DNA from: Zopfochytrium polystomum
Lineage: Eukaryota > Chytridiomycota > Chytridiomycetes > Chytridiales > Chytridiaceae
Assembly (NCBI GenBank): GCA_025765615.1
Contig: JAIVFJ010000335.1
Span: 1-63,170 of the forward strand
Direction of reading: 5' to 3'
DNA length: 63,170 bases
The position numbers and the translations under genes are program-made. Every line of letters begins with the position of its first letter. The stretch's first letter is position 1. Positions 51,685-62,989 of the stretch are shown piece after piece. The notes under the pieces are model-generated. The model was not told where the DNA came from. It did not search any database and was given only the letters and a program-made list of their open reading frames with translations.

Positions 51685-52522
51685 TCAAGAGATCCTCTTC
51701 GACATGCCCACGGTGGCCTTGCAGTTGGGGCAAGTGTGAATGGCGTCCTTCAGATCGTCAATGCAGAAAGGGATGCAGCAGCACAGCCAGCACCCAACGA
51801 TGCAAAGGCCGCCGGCGACGAGGAAGGTGAGCAGGCCGTTGTCTGGGGTGAAGGGTTTGGCGGAAATTTCGGTGACAAGGCGATGAAGGAATGAGCGACC
51901 GATCCGCGCTTTCAAGCCCACCAAAAACAGCAGCCGTCAACGGCTCACAAACTCACCGTAGGTAACCACCGACCGGCCGGGAGTATGGCAGTTGGGGCAA
52001 ACAATGTCCTGCATCGAAAGGATCAGCTGCAAACAAAAAACGCGAAAAACGTGGAGGTAATGGAAAAGCAGCCTACCTGCGGTTGTGTTCCAAAGATGGG
52101 TTGCGCCTGGACGAGCACCACTTGTTGACCAGCAACGTAACTGTTCCGCGTGTTTTTTTTCATTTTTATTTTTTTTTTTATGTCATTGTGGGAGTGCGAG
52201 GCACGATCAACATCAGTGGGTCGAGAGGGGGAGCGAAAAGGGGATTGACTGATTCATTTTGGTGACACCCTTCTTCTTACCCTTGAGGGGTGGCAAAGTA
52301 CTGCTGCGGTTGGCCGTTCACGACAGGGACGCCCTGCGGGGGGTAGACGGCCTTCTCGCCCAATCCTGGGGCGCCGACAGTGGCGCCAGGGTAGGAAGCG
52401 GCGGGCGGCGGGGCGTCGGCACCGGGTGCGGGGGGTGCGGCGTATGCTGGCTGCACGTACGCGGGGGCAGGGACGGCGATCTGCTGGTGCTCGGGCGGGA
52501 CGACGGGGGGTTGGTAGGCCAT
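51685..52522 (-). CDS. LITAF-domain membrane-associated zinc protein
   Basis: Four minus-strand exons, 52281-52522, 52077-52140, 51957-52026 and 51685-51842 (177 residues), all in frame with GTAAGA, GTAGGC and GTGAGT donors. Residues 1-100 are Pro/Ala/Gln-rich, with the proline-dense N-terminus typical of LITAF/SIMPLE proteins. The LITAF domain follows: CPNC at 112-115, a hydrophobic Cys-rich hairpin (GLLTFLVAGGLCIVGCWLCC, about 128-158), then CPNC at 163-166 with GMSKRIS at the end. The two CxxC knuckles fold together into one zinc site while the hydrophobic part inserts monotopically into endosomal/lysosomal membranes. Animal LITAF acts in endosomal sorting and binds ESCRT and NEDD4 proteins. 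The role in this fungus is inferred. Confidence 0.88.
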
Positions 52523-52755
52523 CTTTGGTCGACGAGTGAGTGAGTGAGGGTGTGTGTGTGAGTGAGCGTGGGCGAGTGTGGATTCCTCTTCTTTTTTTGG
52601 GGATTGGGAGGAGGTCGCCTACAGGGAGGGAGACAGAGAGGGAGAGAGACAGAGGGCCTGTCTGTGTGTGGTGTGTGTGTGGTTGTGCTCTTTGAGTGTG
52701 TGCCCACGCTATAAATAGAGATTGACGGAGTGGAGAGACATGAACGCACAAGCAA

Positions 52756-52794
<39 letters not shown>

Positions 52795-53430
52795 TAGCCA
52801 GAACGACAGACAGACAGGCAGACAGACAGACAGAAATCCAGACAAAAAGTTGCACGAGAGAGAGACAGCCAGCCGTTGATCCAGACAAAAGCCACCACCC
52901 CACGACTTCCAAGCTGGAGAGAGACACCCTCAACCATCAGTGATGACGCAACCCGCCAAAAACCCCAAAAAAAAAAAAAAACAAAAAAAAAACAAGAAAC
53001 AAACGAGAGAAAAAAAAAAAAAAAATTGCCCAGTCCCAGAAAACAAAATTGAAAATATATAAAAGTGCCAACAACAATAACAATAGTGAATGAATGAATG
53101 AATGATTGAATGATTGCGCAGGCCAAGGCGGATCCCCAGTCGACAGGCCCTTTTCCTTTTCTGTAAACCCCAAAGACAAAACCAACCAGAAGTGGAATGT
53201 GGGTGACGACCACATCGCAGTGCTCTCCTTCGCCCCAATGCGAAGAAAACAGTTCAAAGATTGCTGGAAACTTGGTCAAAAAAAAACAAAAAAACGCACT
53301 GGCATAATTGGGTCTTTGATGTGTAATTTTTTTTTATTACTAGTTTACAAACTACGTCCTACCAATTGCAGGACGTAAACTTGACTTGAGAATCCGCCAA
53401 AAATCCAAACAGCAACAAAACACCTTGACG
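52523..53430. other. Upstream region of the LITAF gene with (CAGA)n tracts
   Basis: Microsatellites dominate: (GT)n at 52540-52560 and 52660-52682, (CAGA)n at 52756-52835, and poly-A runs at 52966-53024. A CTATAAATAG motif (52709-52718) is nearly palindromic and may act as a TATA box. No gene is seen. Confidence 0.5.
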
Positions 53431-54000
53431 GCTGCTAATGGCCCGCGGCGTAAAGCGTGCGCTGCCCACCCGAGGCGAAGCACTTTGTTTACTAACATCG
53501 GGCTTCTTCTCGGCTTGTCCCAAAAGCAATCGCCCGCCCGCCTTCGACGTCAGAAAAACAAACGAGCTGCCCTGCGCGCGACCTCAGCTGCCTCCTCCCA
53601 GGGATCCCGGCCCTGCTTGCGGCCGTGCTAGTCCGGCATCTCGCAGGGCGCAGCTGCCGCGTGCCGCTTTTGCCAGCCGCATTGGCCGCCGGCTGCACTG
53701 CCACCACCACCTGCGATGACGGACGCTACGGGGCGTACGCCGCAACTACACGGCGAGGCGGAGAGGTCCCTGGCGAGCGCGTGCAGCAACTGAAGCTGGA
53801 TGGCGTGGGAGTTGCCGCCGGCAAGATTGGTTGCTGGTCCTCGCCACGACCACCAGCCACTCCAGCAAAGAGCTGTCGCTAACCGAGCACGCGATCGCGA
53901 GCTTCTCGCGGATCCCGACGACGATCATGACGGCGCCGATGGAGCGCGCCAGGAAAGATGGTGATGGTGATGCCGCGCGGGACGAGGAGCAAATTTGATT
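53431..54000. other. GC-rich island with ambiguous coding potential
   Basis: Overlapping frames on both strands are open (plus 53438-53719 and 53625-53882, minus 53746-54159). The minus frame includes SFLARSIGAVMIVVGIREKL then SLLEWLVVV, which resembles membrane-protein sequence. No start, splice structure or family could be established. It may be a broken gene. Confidence 0.25.
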
Positions 54001-54256
54001 TTTTGTTTCTTCTGAAAAACAATTGGGAAAGAATAAGCAACAACGAATAAGTCCTAATCGTCCAGGACGTAACTTCGAAGGAATCTCCTGAATGCTAGGA
54101 GCGCAGGTATATCGATAAAACGAGCACCTCGAGTAGAAAATTGGCGTAGCTATTTCCAAACTGAAATTTAAGCAATGTTAAACCGTGGCCAGAGTTGGGG
54201 GTGCGGCCAGCAGAAGAAAATTAAGTCGTTTAGGTGGTCCCGGTTGGACGTTGGGG

Positions 54257-55104
54257 TTTAAACCTTTGGGCTCTTGTTGCACATATCACATTTGATATTT
54301 CACGCTAATTTTCACAAGTATGACAATAACGCATAACACAAGAACACCCAAACAAAATAACATCATAAATGCATTCGCAGTATGTGGTTCCAGCTATAAA
54401 TGATATTTTTGAGCCAAAAAATGAAAACTGTCACCTTTTACGGCAACAGAATTCCAAAAATATCATGCATGATATTTCAACTCGTAATCAAGAGAACTTT
54501 TGGGTTTCCAGGTGGAACTTCTTGAAACTGGAATATGATATAGTGCCACCAATTGCCTTTCAGATTCTGCAACAGGCATGGCAGTCATTCAAGGTGGCTT
54601 GGAAATTTCGATTTTCAAAGTGACTGATTTTCTGCTTGAACAACAACTGTTCAGTGCAACAACACCTTACAAAGGCTGTGAATTCCACTGAAAACAAACT
54701 GTAACCTTTCTTATCGTTGTTTTAATAAAGTGTAAGTTGTTAAACATGCAATTTTAGGCACCAAAAATTCAATGTATTGATAAGAAATGACGTTTTCAGC
54801 GATTCTGGAGCTAAAATTGTCAGAGTCACTGATATAACTAATGCTTCTTCACCCTCTTTGCTTTAGGCTGCAAAAGAACTCCATTTCCAGCCATAAGCTC
54901 CAAAGCCTCCCACTGGTCAACCCCAACATGATGCTCATAAAAGCAGTTCCCCATGCACAGTGCCAATCCACATGCTGCTCAGACTGTGGGGTCAAGTTTC
55001 TGCTGCCCAGACAGCTTGCACTGCAGGCAAATCCTGCGCTTTCTTTCATGTTAACTATCACCAAGAAACTGACCAGAGAATGGAAAAAACTGCAGTGTAA
55101 TCGC
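54257..55104 (-). pseudogene. piggyBac-like element remnant with transposase C-terminal Cys-rich domain
   Basis: The left end TTAA (54257-54260) is followed by ACCTTTGGGC and a cacatatcacatttgatat block shared with the left end of the element at 49237. On the minus strand at about 54910-55050 a frame with one TGA reads RRICLQCKLSGQQKLDPTV, then AACGLALCMGNCFYEHH. This is the C-x2-C ... LC-x3-C-F-x3-H pattern of piggyBac C-terminal domains. The rest of the transposase is lost, and the right end is cut by the solo LTR at 55105. Confidence 0.5.
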
Positions 55105-55513
55105 TGTTAGGTGGAACTGACTGGTTAGCAGCAAGAGGCAGAAGATGGACTCGAACCTATTGTGACTGTCAGTTATCGTTCTCACAATGCCCATGGAAGA
55201 GCAAGCCACCGCCAATGCAGACCTGGGCGCTGGCTTGCGCTGATGACAAATACTCCGAGTATTAAATGGAACAGAAACCCAGTGTCAACAGTTTTCCTCC
55301 TTCTCTGCTCAAGCAGATAATATAGGAGAGGTCTTTACCCTGTGCTGGTCACACTTGCCTAGCAACTATTACAGTGCGTATATCATCATTATGTATTAAT
55401 AGTTCATAACAGAGTTTTTTTCTCTTTCTCTCCAAGTTTGGAGAAGGACCACCCACAAACACACATCTCCACTTCATTCACTCCTTCCACTCACTCAGAG
55501 TAGACTGCTTACA
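55105..55513 (+). mobile_element. Solo LTR of copia family 2
   Basis: 409 bp, TGTTAGGTGGAACTG...CTGCTTACA. Flanks ATCGC (55100-55104) and ATCTC (55514-55518) differ at one base, consistent with a mutated 5-bp duplication. Confidence 0.9.
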
Positions 55514-55637
55514 ATCTCAAGCATGAGGTTTGAAGGCAGCCTCTGAATCCATGTGAGATCCATTATCACATGTTGTAATCATTGATGAACGTGCTTATCA
55601 GAATAAGCCATTACAGTCACAAATCCAGAAGGCAAAC

Positions 55638-55938
55638 TGTCAGGAACATGGCAGGACAGGGCAAGGCCGACAAGGAACCGAGAGGAGTGATGATTGTACA
55701 ATAACTCTCTTGAGGGATGGGCCAGGTCCCCCATCCCCCTTTTATACCTTTTGAGAGTCTTCCTTGTCAAGACTCAAAGAAAGTTCCAGAAAGAGCAATT
55801 AGTAAAACAATGATACCAATGATACCAATGACAACAAGACAAGTCAGGAAAGCAAAGAAGGTTCCAGAAGGTTTCACAAGGTTCCATGAAGGAATGTTCT
55901 AGAAGTTTCCAGAGGTTTCCAGAGGGTGATTCATAACA
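55638..55938 (-). mobile_element. Solo gypsy LTR without duplication
   Basis: 301 bp, TGTCAGGAACATGG...TTCATAACA. The self-primer motif is degenerate here (ATAACTCTCTT). Flanks CAAAC and GGTGG do not match, so this copy probably arose by recombination or lost a flank. Confidence 0.88.
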
Positions 55939-56420
55939 GGTGGGAAGCCTGGTTTATATCCCACCCAGTGGATGACCAAAAAAACAATCTCTCAGCCCAC
56001 AATTTACAATGTTTGGACTGGGCAACAAAAGACTCTGCTGCCGCCAGTTTCACCTGCTTGGAATTCACAGCTGTAATTCAAAGAAGAGGCGATTTTTGTC
56101 TCCATAGCATCGAGCTAGGCTGCTCGCAAGCATAGACTGGACCATCGAGGATTGGACTCAAGTGTTTGGGCCGACAAGGCAACTTTTGAACCTGGAAAGC
56201 AGGGCAAGGTCTGCTGTGGAGGAGTGCCGGGGAAAGCATAGGCTGCATGGCCATTGACGAATGAGTGCTTGCAAGGCTCATGCAAGAGCAGTTGTGAATC
56301 CTTCTCTATTTGGGGTTTCATGAGTTTTGAACGCAGGATGCTGTTCATTCATTGATGGCCCGCTCAACTCAACCAAGCATATTGACATTCTTGAAGTCAA
56401 GTTTGAATGTTTTCCGGAGT
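55939..56420 (+). pseudogene. Tc1/mariner transposase fragment
   Basis: Plus-strand frames give WMTKKTISQPTIYNVW, DWTIEDWTQV, FIDGPLNSTKHIDILEVKFE and similar, colinear with the Tc1 remnant at 37371-38480 (WTTKIAIS, DWIFKDWAKV, FIDGRLNSSKYLDILDVEFE). Stops and shifts are frequent. It abuts the solo LTR on its left. Confidence 0.75.
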
Positions 56421-57635
56421 CGGTTACCAGCTTCGCATTCCGCAACGCACCCGTGCCCCCTTACACTCCGAAAACGATATGAAATCCTGTACACGTCTAG
56501 GAATGTTTACAAAGCGTATGGGTACGTAGTGTAGTGCGAAGTGCGAAGCTCTTAACCGACTATCGAGCCAGGCTTTTTATATCTGGAAGATTTGGCAGAT
56601 TTGTCTTACATCACCATGAATTAAGTAGACACACGTATACAAAAATGGTAAATGTACTTTTTGCTGGCGATCCATGCTATGTGAGGAACAGGCTTAATAG
56701 TACACCAATTAGAACACGCTAAGTGCCAGGGTTCAATCCCTCCTGGTGTTGTGCTTTTGCTGGACATTCAGCTGAGTGCAGGCTTTCAGCAAGTCTGTGG
56801 AGGTGGCTTAGCTGTCCTACTGTAGTGGTAGGTCCTCCTGGGAGGACAACCTTTTGACAAGGTGAATGAAAATCCAACCAACCAACAGAACAGCACACAC
56901 ACACACATTCCATCCACTGAAAATCTTCATTGATGTGATGACCCAAAAATAAAGAGAAAGAAAGAAACAGAATCAGACAGATGGCCCTTGGCGGTCGTGA
57001 GAGAGAGGAAGAGGGAGAGAATGTAGAAGGAAATGAAGCAAGGAAAACAGTGCACAATGACGAAGTGAATCAAAACGCTAGAAGAAAAAAAAGAAAAACA
57101 GAAAACGAGGAAGCACGAAAGACATCATCAAGAAACGAGAACAAAATCGACGACCATCATCGGTTGGAATCCACGAAAAATAAAGAACGCCTCGCAAAGG
57201 GCACACGCGAGAGATGAAAAAGCGAGAAGAAAAAAGAAAAGAAAGAGTACTGCCCCACCCCCTTCCACCAAGAAGAGCGTAGCACGGGCAGCTGGGGGAT
57301 GATTGAATGATATAAGGGCAAATATGAAGGAGAAATCATCAATGAATTAAAAGGGAGAGGCAGGCTGCAACAGTTGTAAAAAAAAAAAAACAAACAAGGG
57401 TGGCGACAATTGCCACAGTGAGACGGGTCGCGATTCGGCGAAGTACGACAAAAACATTGGGTGGAAGGGTACCGAGCAAAACAGGAAACGGAAACGGAAG
57501 AAAGCGCGCGTTGTTTTCATGATGCAAAAAGAAAAGTTCCATATGTGAAGGGAGAGGAGGGGGTCCGGTCGGCAGGAATGGGGGACTGTCTGTAAGGGCC
57601 GGAGCGACGATATCCATCGGTTCTCAATCAAAGAT
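56421..57635. other. Intergenic, no gene, possible tRNA-derived repeat
   Basis: A GGTTCAATCC motif (56729-56738, like a pol III B box), a GTCCTCC/GGAGGAC hairpin near 56830 and a short (CCAA)n tract near 56875 may mark a SINE-like repeat. The rest is A-rich with no supported gene, ending at the Sfp1-like stop codon. Confidence 0.3.
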
Positions 57636-60234
57636 TCAAGCGACGGTCCTCGGAGTCGCCAAGAGCCCGTTCGGGGCGTTAACGTTGGGCTTCGTCAAAA
57701 ACGGATCGACAGCGGAAACAGAAGGGGTGGGTGCGTCGGTTGCAGTCTCCACTTTCGGGGGTAGTGGCGGTGGTGGGCGCGTGGCGCCCGCCGCTGCCGC
57801 AGCCCGAATGCGGGCAAGTTCCTCCCCATGTGCATGCTCAAAATGGTACCGAAGTCCATTGAGACTCTTGTACCGCTTTCCGCAGCCGTACACTGCAAGA
57901 CAAGGGAACGGCTTGGCGTCGGGATCATCGAGTTCGCGAAGACCAGGGCCGTCGTCTTCGATGGCGTCCTCATCGTAGCCAAGGGCTGCGGCCGCAGCTT
58001 TGCGCGCCGCGATTTCCTGGCTTTCAAACTCGGCCGCGAACGCCAAGAGCTCTGGTTCAAGCGGCATGCCACCCCGCGCGGTTACAGCAACGCGGCCTGC
58101 AGACGCAACTGTGGCTCGCGCTGCGGCTGCTCGACCTGCGGCTCCAAAGTAAAGACCCAGCTTTAACAATTCAGTTCCATCTCCGTGAGTGTGGCGCAGA
58201 TGGTATTTGAGGCCGTTAGCATTGCGGTAGTAGCGGTGACAGCAGGGGCAGATATATTTCTTCTCGCCGATGAACGAAGCGACAGTCGGGCCTGAGGGTC
58301 CTTGGCCGTGATTCTCACCGATACCAGCGGCAGCCGAAGCGTCAAGGGCAGCATCAGACGGGATCTCTAGGCCGACAGTGGTAGGGTCCGTGATGGCAAG
58401 CCATCCAAGCTGAAGTCTTCGCGGAGGCTCGCCTTCGGCAACCTTTGGCAGTCTCATCATGACCTGGTCAACGAGAGACAAGCCAGCGTGCGCGGCCGCT
58501 GCAACTTCCGAGGCGGCTGCCAGCGCTCGTGTCCTTGCTCGCGAGATTTTCGCTTCCGATTGCAAAAAGGCCCTTTCTCCCAGGGTCAACTTTCTGTTTG
58601 GGATTGCCCTCTTCAGTGCCGCAGCAGGGGAGGCGGTAGTAGATGAGCCAGTAAATTCAATTTTCGGGGCCAGAAATTCGTCGACAGCGGTTGAGGACGG
58701 GTCGCTCTGCCCTAGAAGAACGGACTGCAATGCGTTCGAAGTGGCAAATTCAAGAGCAGCGTTTGGAGCGCGAGTAACCTGACGAGGCGGCTTCGCTTTT
58801 CGTAGAGGCGACCTCGACTCTTCGTTCTCGGCGGGTGTGCTGTTGCTACCTGTACGGGCTTTCTTGGCGGGGCGCGATGAGCTATCCACGAGCGATCCGC
58901 CCTGGATGATGCTGGCGGGCCTCACTCGACGAGACTTAAGGGAGGCACTCGCCACGGTGGAAGCGAGGACAGAGCCGAGGTGCCTTTCACTTCCCAGCTC
59001 AAGATCATTACTGTCGCTGACTGAGTCGCCGCTCCAGGCCGCGGGAGAGCAGGAGTTCGAATCGGCAGGAGAGGCTGGTGCAATAGATTTGTCCCGGTAA
59101 ATGTCTGCCAAGGAAACGGCGGTGACAGGGGGGTTCATAAACCTCTGAAGGTCAAGCGCTTCAATAAGGTCCATCGGAATCCCACTGAATTCCGCAGACT
59201 CTGCAAAGGAAAGGTCCTTGCTAAGGGAAAGGGTTGCCATGTCCAAGTCCATTGGAGGAGCGCCAACAGCAGAAAATTCGTCCAGATGCGCACCAGATGG
59301 TAGTATGTCCCGAATTTCGTACTCAGCATCATAACTACTCTCTGCTCGGGCCTCCTGTTCAGATGACGATGGTGCCATCGGCATTCGCTTTGGCTGTACT
59401 GCGGGTGCTACAGGTTCTTCCTTGCCGCTTTCTCCAGCAGCCTCAATGATACTGTTCAGGAAACTCTTATTAGAGGTGTCGAGGGCAGCAGAAGCGGATG
59501 GTGTCGAGAGTGACGCCAGGGAGTCCATCACAATAGCAGCAACTTCCGCAGCTGCAGTGCTCGCCGCATCAGCAACAGCGACCGCCGCGTCTTCGCTGCT
59601 TACGTCCTCTGTAGGCCTGGGCACACCAGTCTTGCAATAGTGGGCGTCCTGTATGTGCTGCAGCAAGTCTTGGAGTTCTGCAAGGGCCAGCCCGCAACAA
59701 ACAAAGTCTCTGCAAAAGTCACGATCCGCCTGCGACTCGTCGATATTGGGGCAATTGCTGCGCTCTGTCCGCAGTGCGGGAGATTCCACCGGGTGATGCG
59801 TAGGCGCTGACGATTCCGCAGCTACGAGTCTAGGGAAAGGGCAAGTTAGATTCTCCGGCATGCTGAACAAGCTGTATGTTCACAAATAATTAAATACCTG
59901 CTGGCTGGGTTGTGCGCGGGGCCGTGCTGCGGGTCACTGAAGGATTCGAGTAACCACAGTTAATGGGGACAGTGGTCCAACGGAGCACTCACATATGCGG
60001 ATGTTTCAACGGAGCGTTTCGAGCAGCTGTGTGCAGCAAGTGCTTCTTTGAAATGCTGCTGTCGTTTCTCACAGCAGCTGATCGGAAAGTTGTGGAAGGT
60101 GTCGACTTTAGAACGGCAGCAGGAGCTGCCGCAGCTCGTGACGCTGCTGCCGCCCGCGCCGCTGCTACGGCCGCCGCTGCTGCCGCACTGGAGCGAGTCG
60201 GGACGTTCGGTGCAAGAAGCGAGCCGGTCGCCAT
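57636..60234 (-). CDS. Sfp1-like C2H2 zinc-finger transcription factor
   Basis: Exon 1 at 59993-60234 and exon 2 at 57636-59862 (822 residues), with a GTGAGT..CAG intron of 130 bp. Translation may instead start at the exon 2 ATG (59861). Exon 1 is Ala-rich. Early in exon 2 is a Cys/His motif (DFVCCGLALAELQDLLQHIQ then DAH), like the first 'split' finger element of fungal Sfp1 proteins. The central 500 residues are Ser/Ala-rich with a basic PAKKART stretch. Two C-terminal C2H2 fingers are clear: YICPCCHRYYRNANGLKYHL then RHTH (about 616-640), and CLAVYGCGKRYKSLNGLRYH then FEHAH (about 731-758). The KRYK-x-LNGL-x-YH signature is shared by yeast Sfp1 and animal JAZF1. Sfp1 controls ribosome biogenesis and cell size in yeast. 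Orthology is inferred. Confidence 0.82.
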
Positions 60235-61663
60235 TTCTGCTCCTTGCAATGATAGAAGAGAACGGAGGGTGGAGGTAGGGGGGGGGGGGGAAGGGGGTGT
60301 GGTGGACTAGGAGACGGTGGAAGGAGGTGTTCGAGTTGAGCGGGGTCTCCCCTTCCCTCGCTTTCTTTCTTTTTTTTTTTTTTTTTTTTTTTCCCTCTCA
60401 CGGTAGTTCGCTCTCCGCCCTTTATGTTGGAACGTTTCTTTCTTTTTTTTTTTTTTTTCTTTCATTCAAGTCTCTTTCTTTCTTTCTTTCTTTCTTTCAA
60501 TCGTTTCTTTCTTTCTTTCTTTCTTTTTTTTTTCATTCATTCATTCTTTCTTTCTGTCTATCAGTTGGTTCCATCTGCCATCTGGCGAATGGTGTTTGGG
60601 CCGAAAATTTGCGCCAGCCAAAAAGTGCCGGAATTGCTTGCTCCGCCAAACATTTTCTTTCCACAGGTTGGTTCGAAAAAATTGGGTGTGGGTGTGGGTG
60701 TGTGTGTGCGTGGGTGTGCGTCTCCTGAGTTGGTTATGGTCTGAAGCATTGGTACTGCCTTGCTCAATGAATGGCTTGCTTTTGGCAGACTAAGCTTAAA
60801 GCAGGTCGGCGTGATCAGCCCCACAACTGTCATCCAGGGGGTGTTTTAGTCTTTTCCTTTATTTTTATCCCATTTTTTTTTTCTCTTTCGTTTTCTCGTT
60901 TGGCTGGCGGGAAGAGGTGTCAAGGTGCGCGCTGCAGCGGTTTGATTCGGGTTGCCGGCCCAAAGTGTTTCTTGACGGCATCGATCCTCGTTGCGCTGTC
61001 ACTTCATTTTGGACATATTTTAGACGCCTTTGTTCAAAGAAGGAACACGAAAGAAAAAAAACAACAACAACACGGAGCCTTCCACCTCATCGCGGAATCG
61101 AAGTGTAAGTGTGATGACCAGAAATAGGGAGAAACCATTGGCACTCCGCTTTTCCTGTCATTGAAACTGTTTCACGAACAGTCACTTGTTCTACACAGGA
61201 TACGAATTGCCCACGATCGTGCGAAACGCATAAGCAGTCGAACGGAAGCCCACTGCTAAAATGAACCATGGCCTCTCGAACCATGGCCTCCCATTCCCAT
61301 CTTATCCCCTTATTTTCAATCCTTTCAAGTCGTAATTATTGAAGAAGTGAAGAAGAGTGCGGGACAGAAAAGTAGAGCGAGAAGGAGGAGTAAGGAGAAA
61401 AGCGATAAAAAAAGGGTTGTGAGTGTGTGGTGACTTTGCTGGACTGATGGTAGGGTTGGCAACAAACATTTTATCCGAGAAAATTCAGAGAAAACAAGAA
61501 CGTGACGGAAGGGTCGAAGCAAAGGGCGTTAATAAAAGGGGGGACGGAGGTTGGAGGAAAGAGGTGTGTGGCCAGAGAGTTTCGCGAAATGTGCGTGAGA
61601 GGAAGGGTTGGGGGAACGAATCGACCAATAGGGGGGTTGGGAGTGGTGTCGACGTGCTGGTAA
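60235..61663. other. Promoter side of the Sfp1-like gene and intergenic region
   Basis: Long (CTTT)n and poly-T tracts at 60360-60560. (GTGTGG)-like repeats near 60690. No gene is supported down to the GSKIP stop codon. Confidence 0.5.
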
Positions 61664-62183
61664 TCAAGCGTTTTGTTCTTCTCGTTCGCGCTCACGAGCC
61701 ACCTTCTCGAGCTTGTGGTACAGCCTCTCTTGAAACTTGGCCCGGTACTCCCCGCTGACAGAGTTCAAAAGTCCGTCCATGCTCTCAAAAGGCGCGTGAA
61801 CGTGCGGCCGTGCCTCATTGTAAGCGGCCTTTGCCAGTGAAGGATTTGCGGCGTTCGGGTCGATCTCAACTTTCAAGATCTGGAACGGGAGGCGTGTCAA
61901 AATGGTGATCGGGGCGGTGTGCGGGGAGCCACCACCCCATCCCCCGTGCCGCGAAAACAACACGTCACGCGAAAGCAAAGGAACGTACCAGAAAGCCCGA
62001 GTTGTTCAAGTGTATCGTCAGCCATATGTCCTCTAGCAACCCAACTTTGAACGTGTTCGGAGGAACCTTGTCGCTCGTCTCCAGCGAGAAACTCTGAGGC
62101 TTGACGCCGATTCTGTACTCTTCAAACACGTGCTGAATCTCTTTGGCGAAGTGGGCCTGCTGCTGTTGCGACGATTGAGACAT
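61664..62183 (-). CDS. GSKIP-domain protein
   Basis: Two exons, 61989-62183 and 61664-61879 (136 residues), with a GTACGT..CAG phase-0 intron of 109 bp. Residues 1-64 give MSQSSQQQQAHFAKEIQHVF then a beta-rich stretch ending EDIWLTIHLNNSGFL. Exon 2 starts ILKVEIDPNAANPS and ends with HAPFESMDGLLNSVSGEYRA then KFQERLYHKLEKV. The pattern P-[FY]-x-[ST]-[MV]-x-x-L-L-[ND]-x-[VL]-S-x-x-Y-R-x-x-F ... L-x-x-L is the C-terminal part of the GSK3-interacting (GSKIP/DUF727) fold. The length matches small GSKIP proteins (human about 139 residues). Animal GSKIP binds GSK3 and PKA. The fungal role is unknown. Confidence 0.75.
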
Positions 62184-62989
62184 TGGATAGTCTGTCGGGG
62201 AGGAAGGCAGCAGCACACTGCCCTTTGCCGGCGGAGAATAGGGACGAAGTAGGTAGCACGCAAGGAACAAGACAAGAGGAGAGCAACCGGAGAGAGAGGG
62301 GGTGTAGCGGGGTGGTTTGTAAAGTAGAGGGGTCACGGGGCCTTGGGCAATGTGGTTTGGCGGAGCGGAAGTTGGGGGTGGGATTTGGCGAGGGAAGAGG
62401 GAAGGGGATCGATCGGGAGTGGCTGACGCGGAGGGCCAGCCAAGCGGCACTGAAGAGGTTGATCAGGGGGGTCTTGGCACGCAGGGTTCAGCGGAGGGGA
62501 GGCTTGGGCCACACTGTGGGCGAACAGAAGCGCGAAGTAGCGTGAAGAAGCTCGCGGTGTGGTTTGGGTGGGGGGAGCTGTCGGCGGGTGTCGCGTGAGG
62601 GTGTGTGTGTGTGTGGTGGCTGTCGGGTGGTGGTGGTGGTGCTGCTGCTGCTGACTGAGGTAGCGAGCCAGTCGACGGGGCCGAGGGCGGGGTCTGCTGA
62701 GCGTGAGTTTTTTCTCGGCTGTCTGTCTGTGTGTGTGTGTTTGTGGGCAGCAAGTTGAACCGAAAAATGGTTCAAACCCACCGACCTCGCAACCTCCATC
62801 ATCCACACCGGCCCTCATGCAGTTTGTAAATATTTCATCAACAAGTATTTTTTTAACATGCACACTAGGGGTGCCTGTTGACTTATAAACAGCCCTTGCA
62901 AAAAAAAAAAGAAAGAGGGAAGAAAATTATTAAGTAGCAAGGTCACATAGAGAGCTTGAGAAGCTGCACAGAATGAATTAAAAGATTAG
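62184..62989. other. Upstream region of the GSKIP gene
   Basis: Low-complexity GT- and GTCT-rich sequence (62600-62745). Open frames are Pro/Thr/His-rich repeats with no domain. AT-rich from 62820 on. Confidence 0.45.

Noticed and set aside
56700..56900. Possible tRNA gene or SINE
   Set aside because: A B-box-like motif is present, but no A box at the right distance and no foldable cloverleaf. The evidence is too weak for an RNA gene call.
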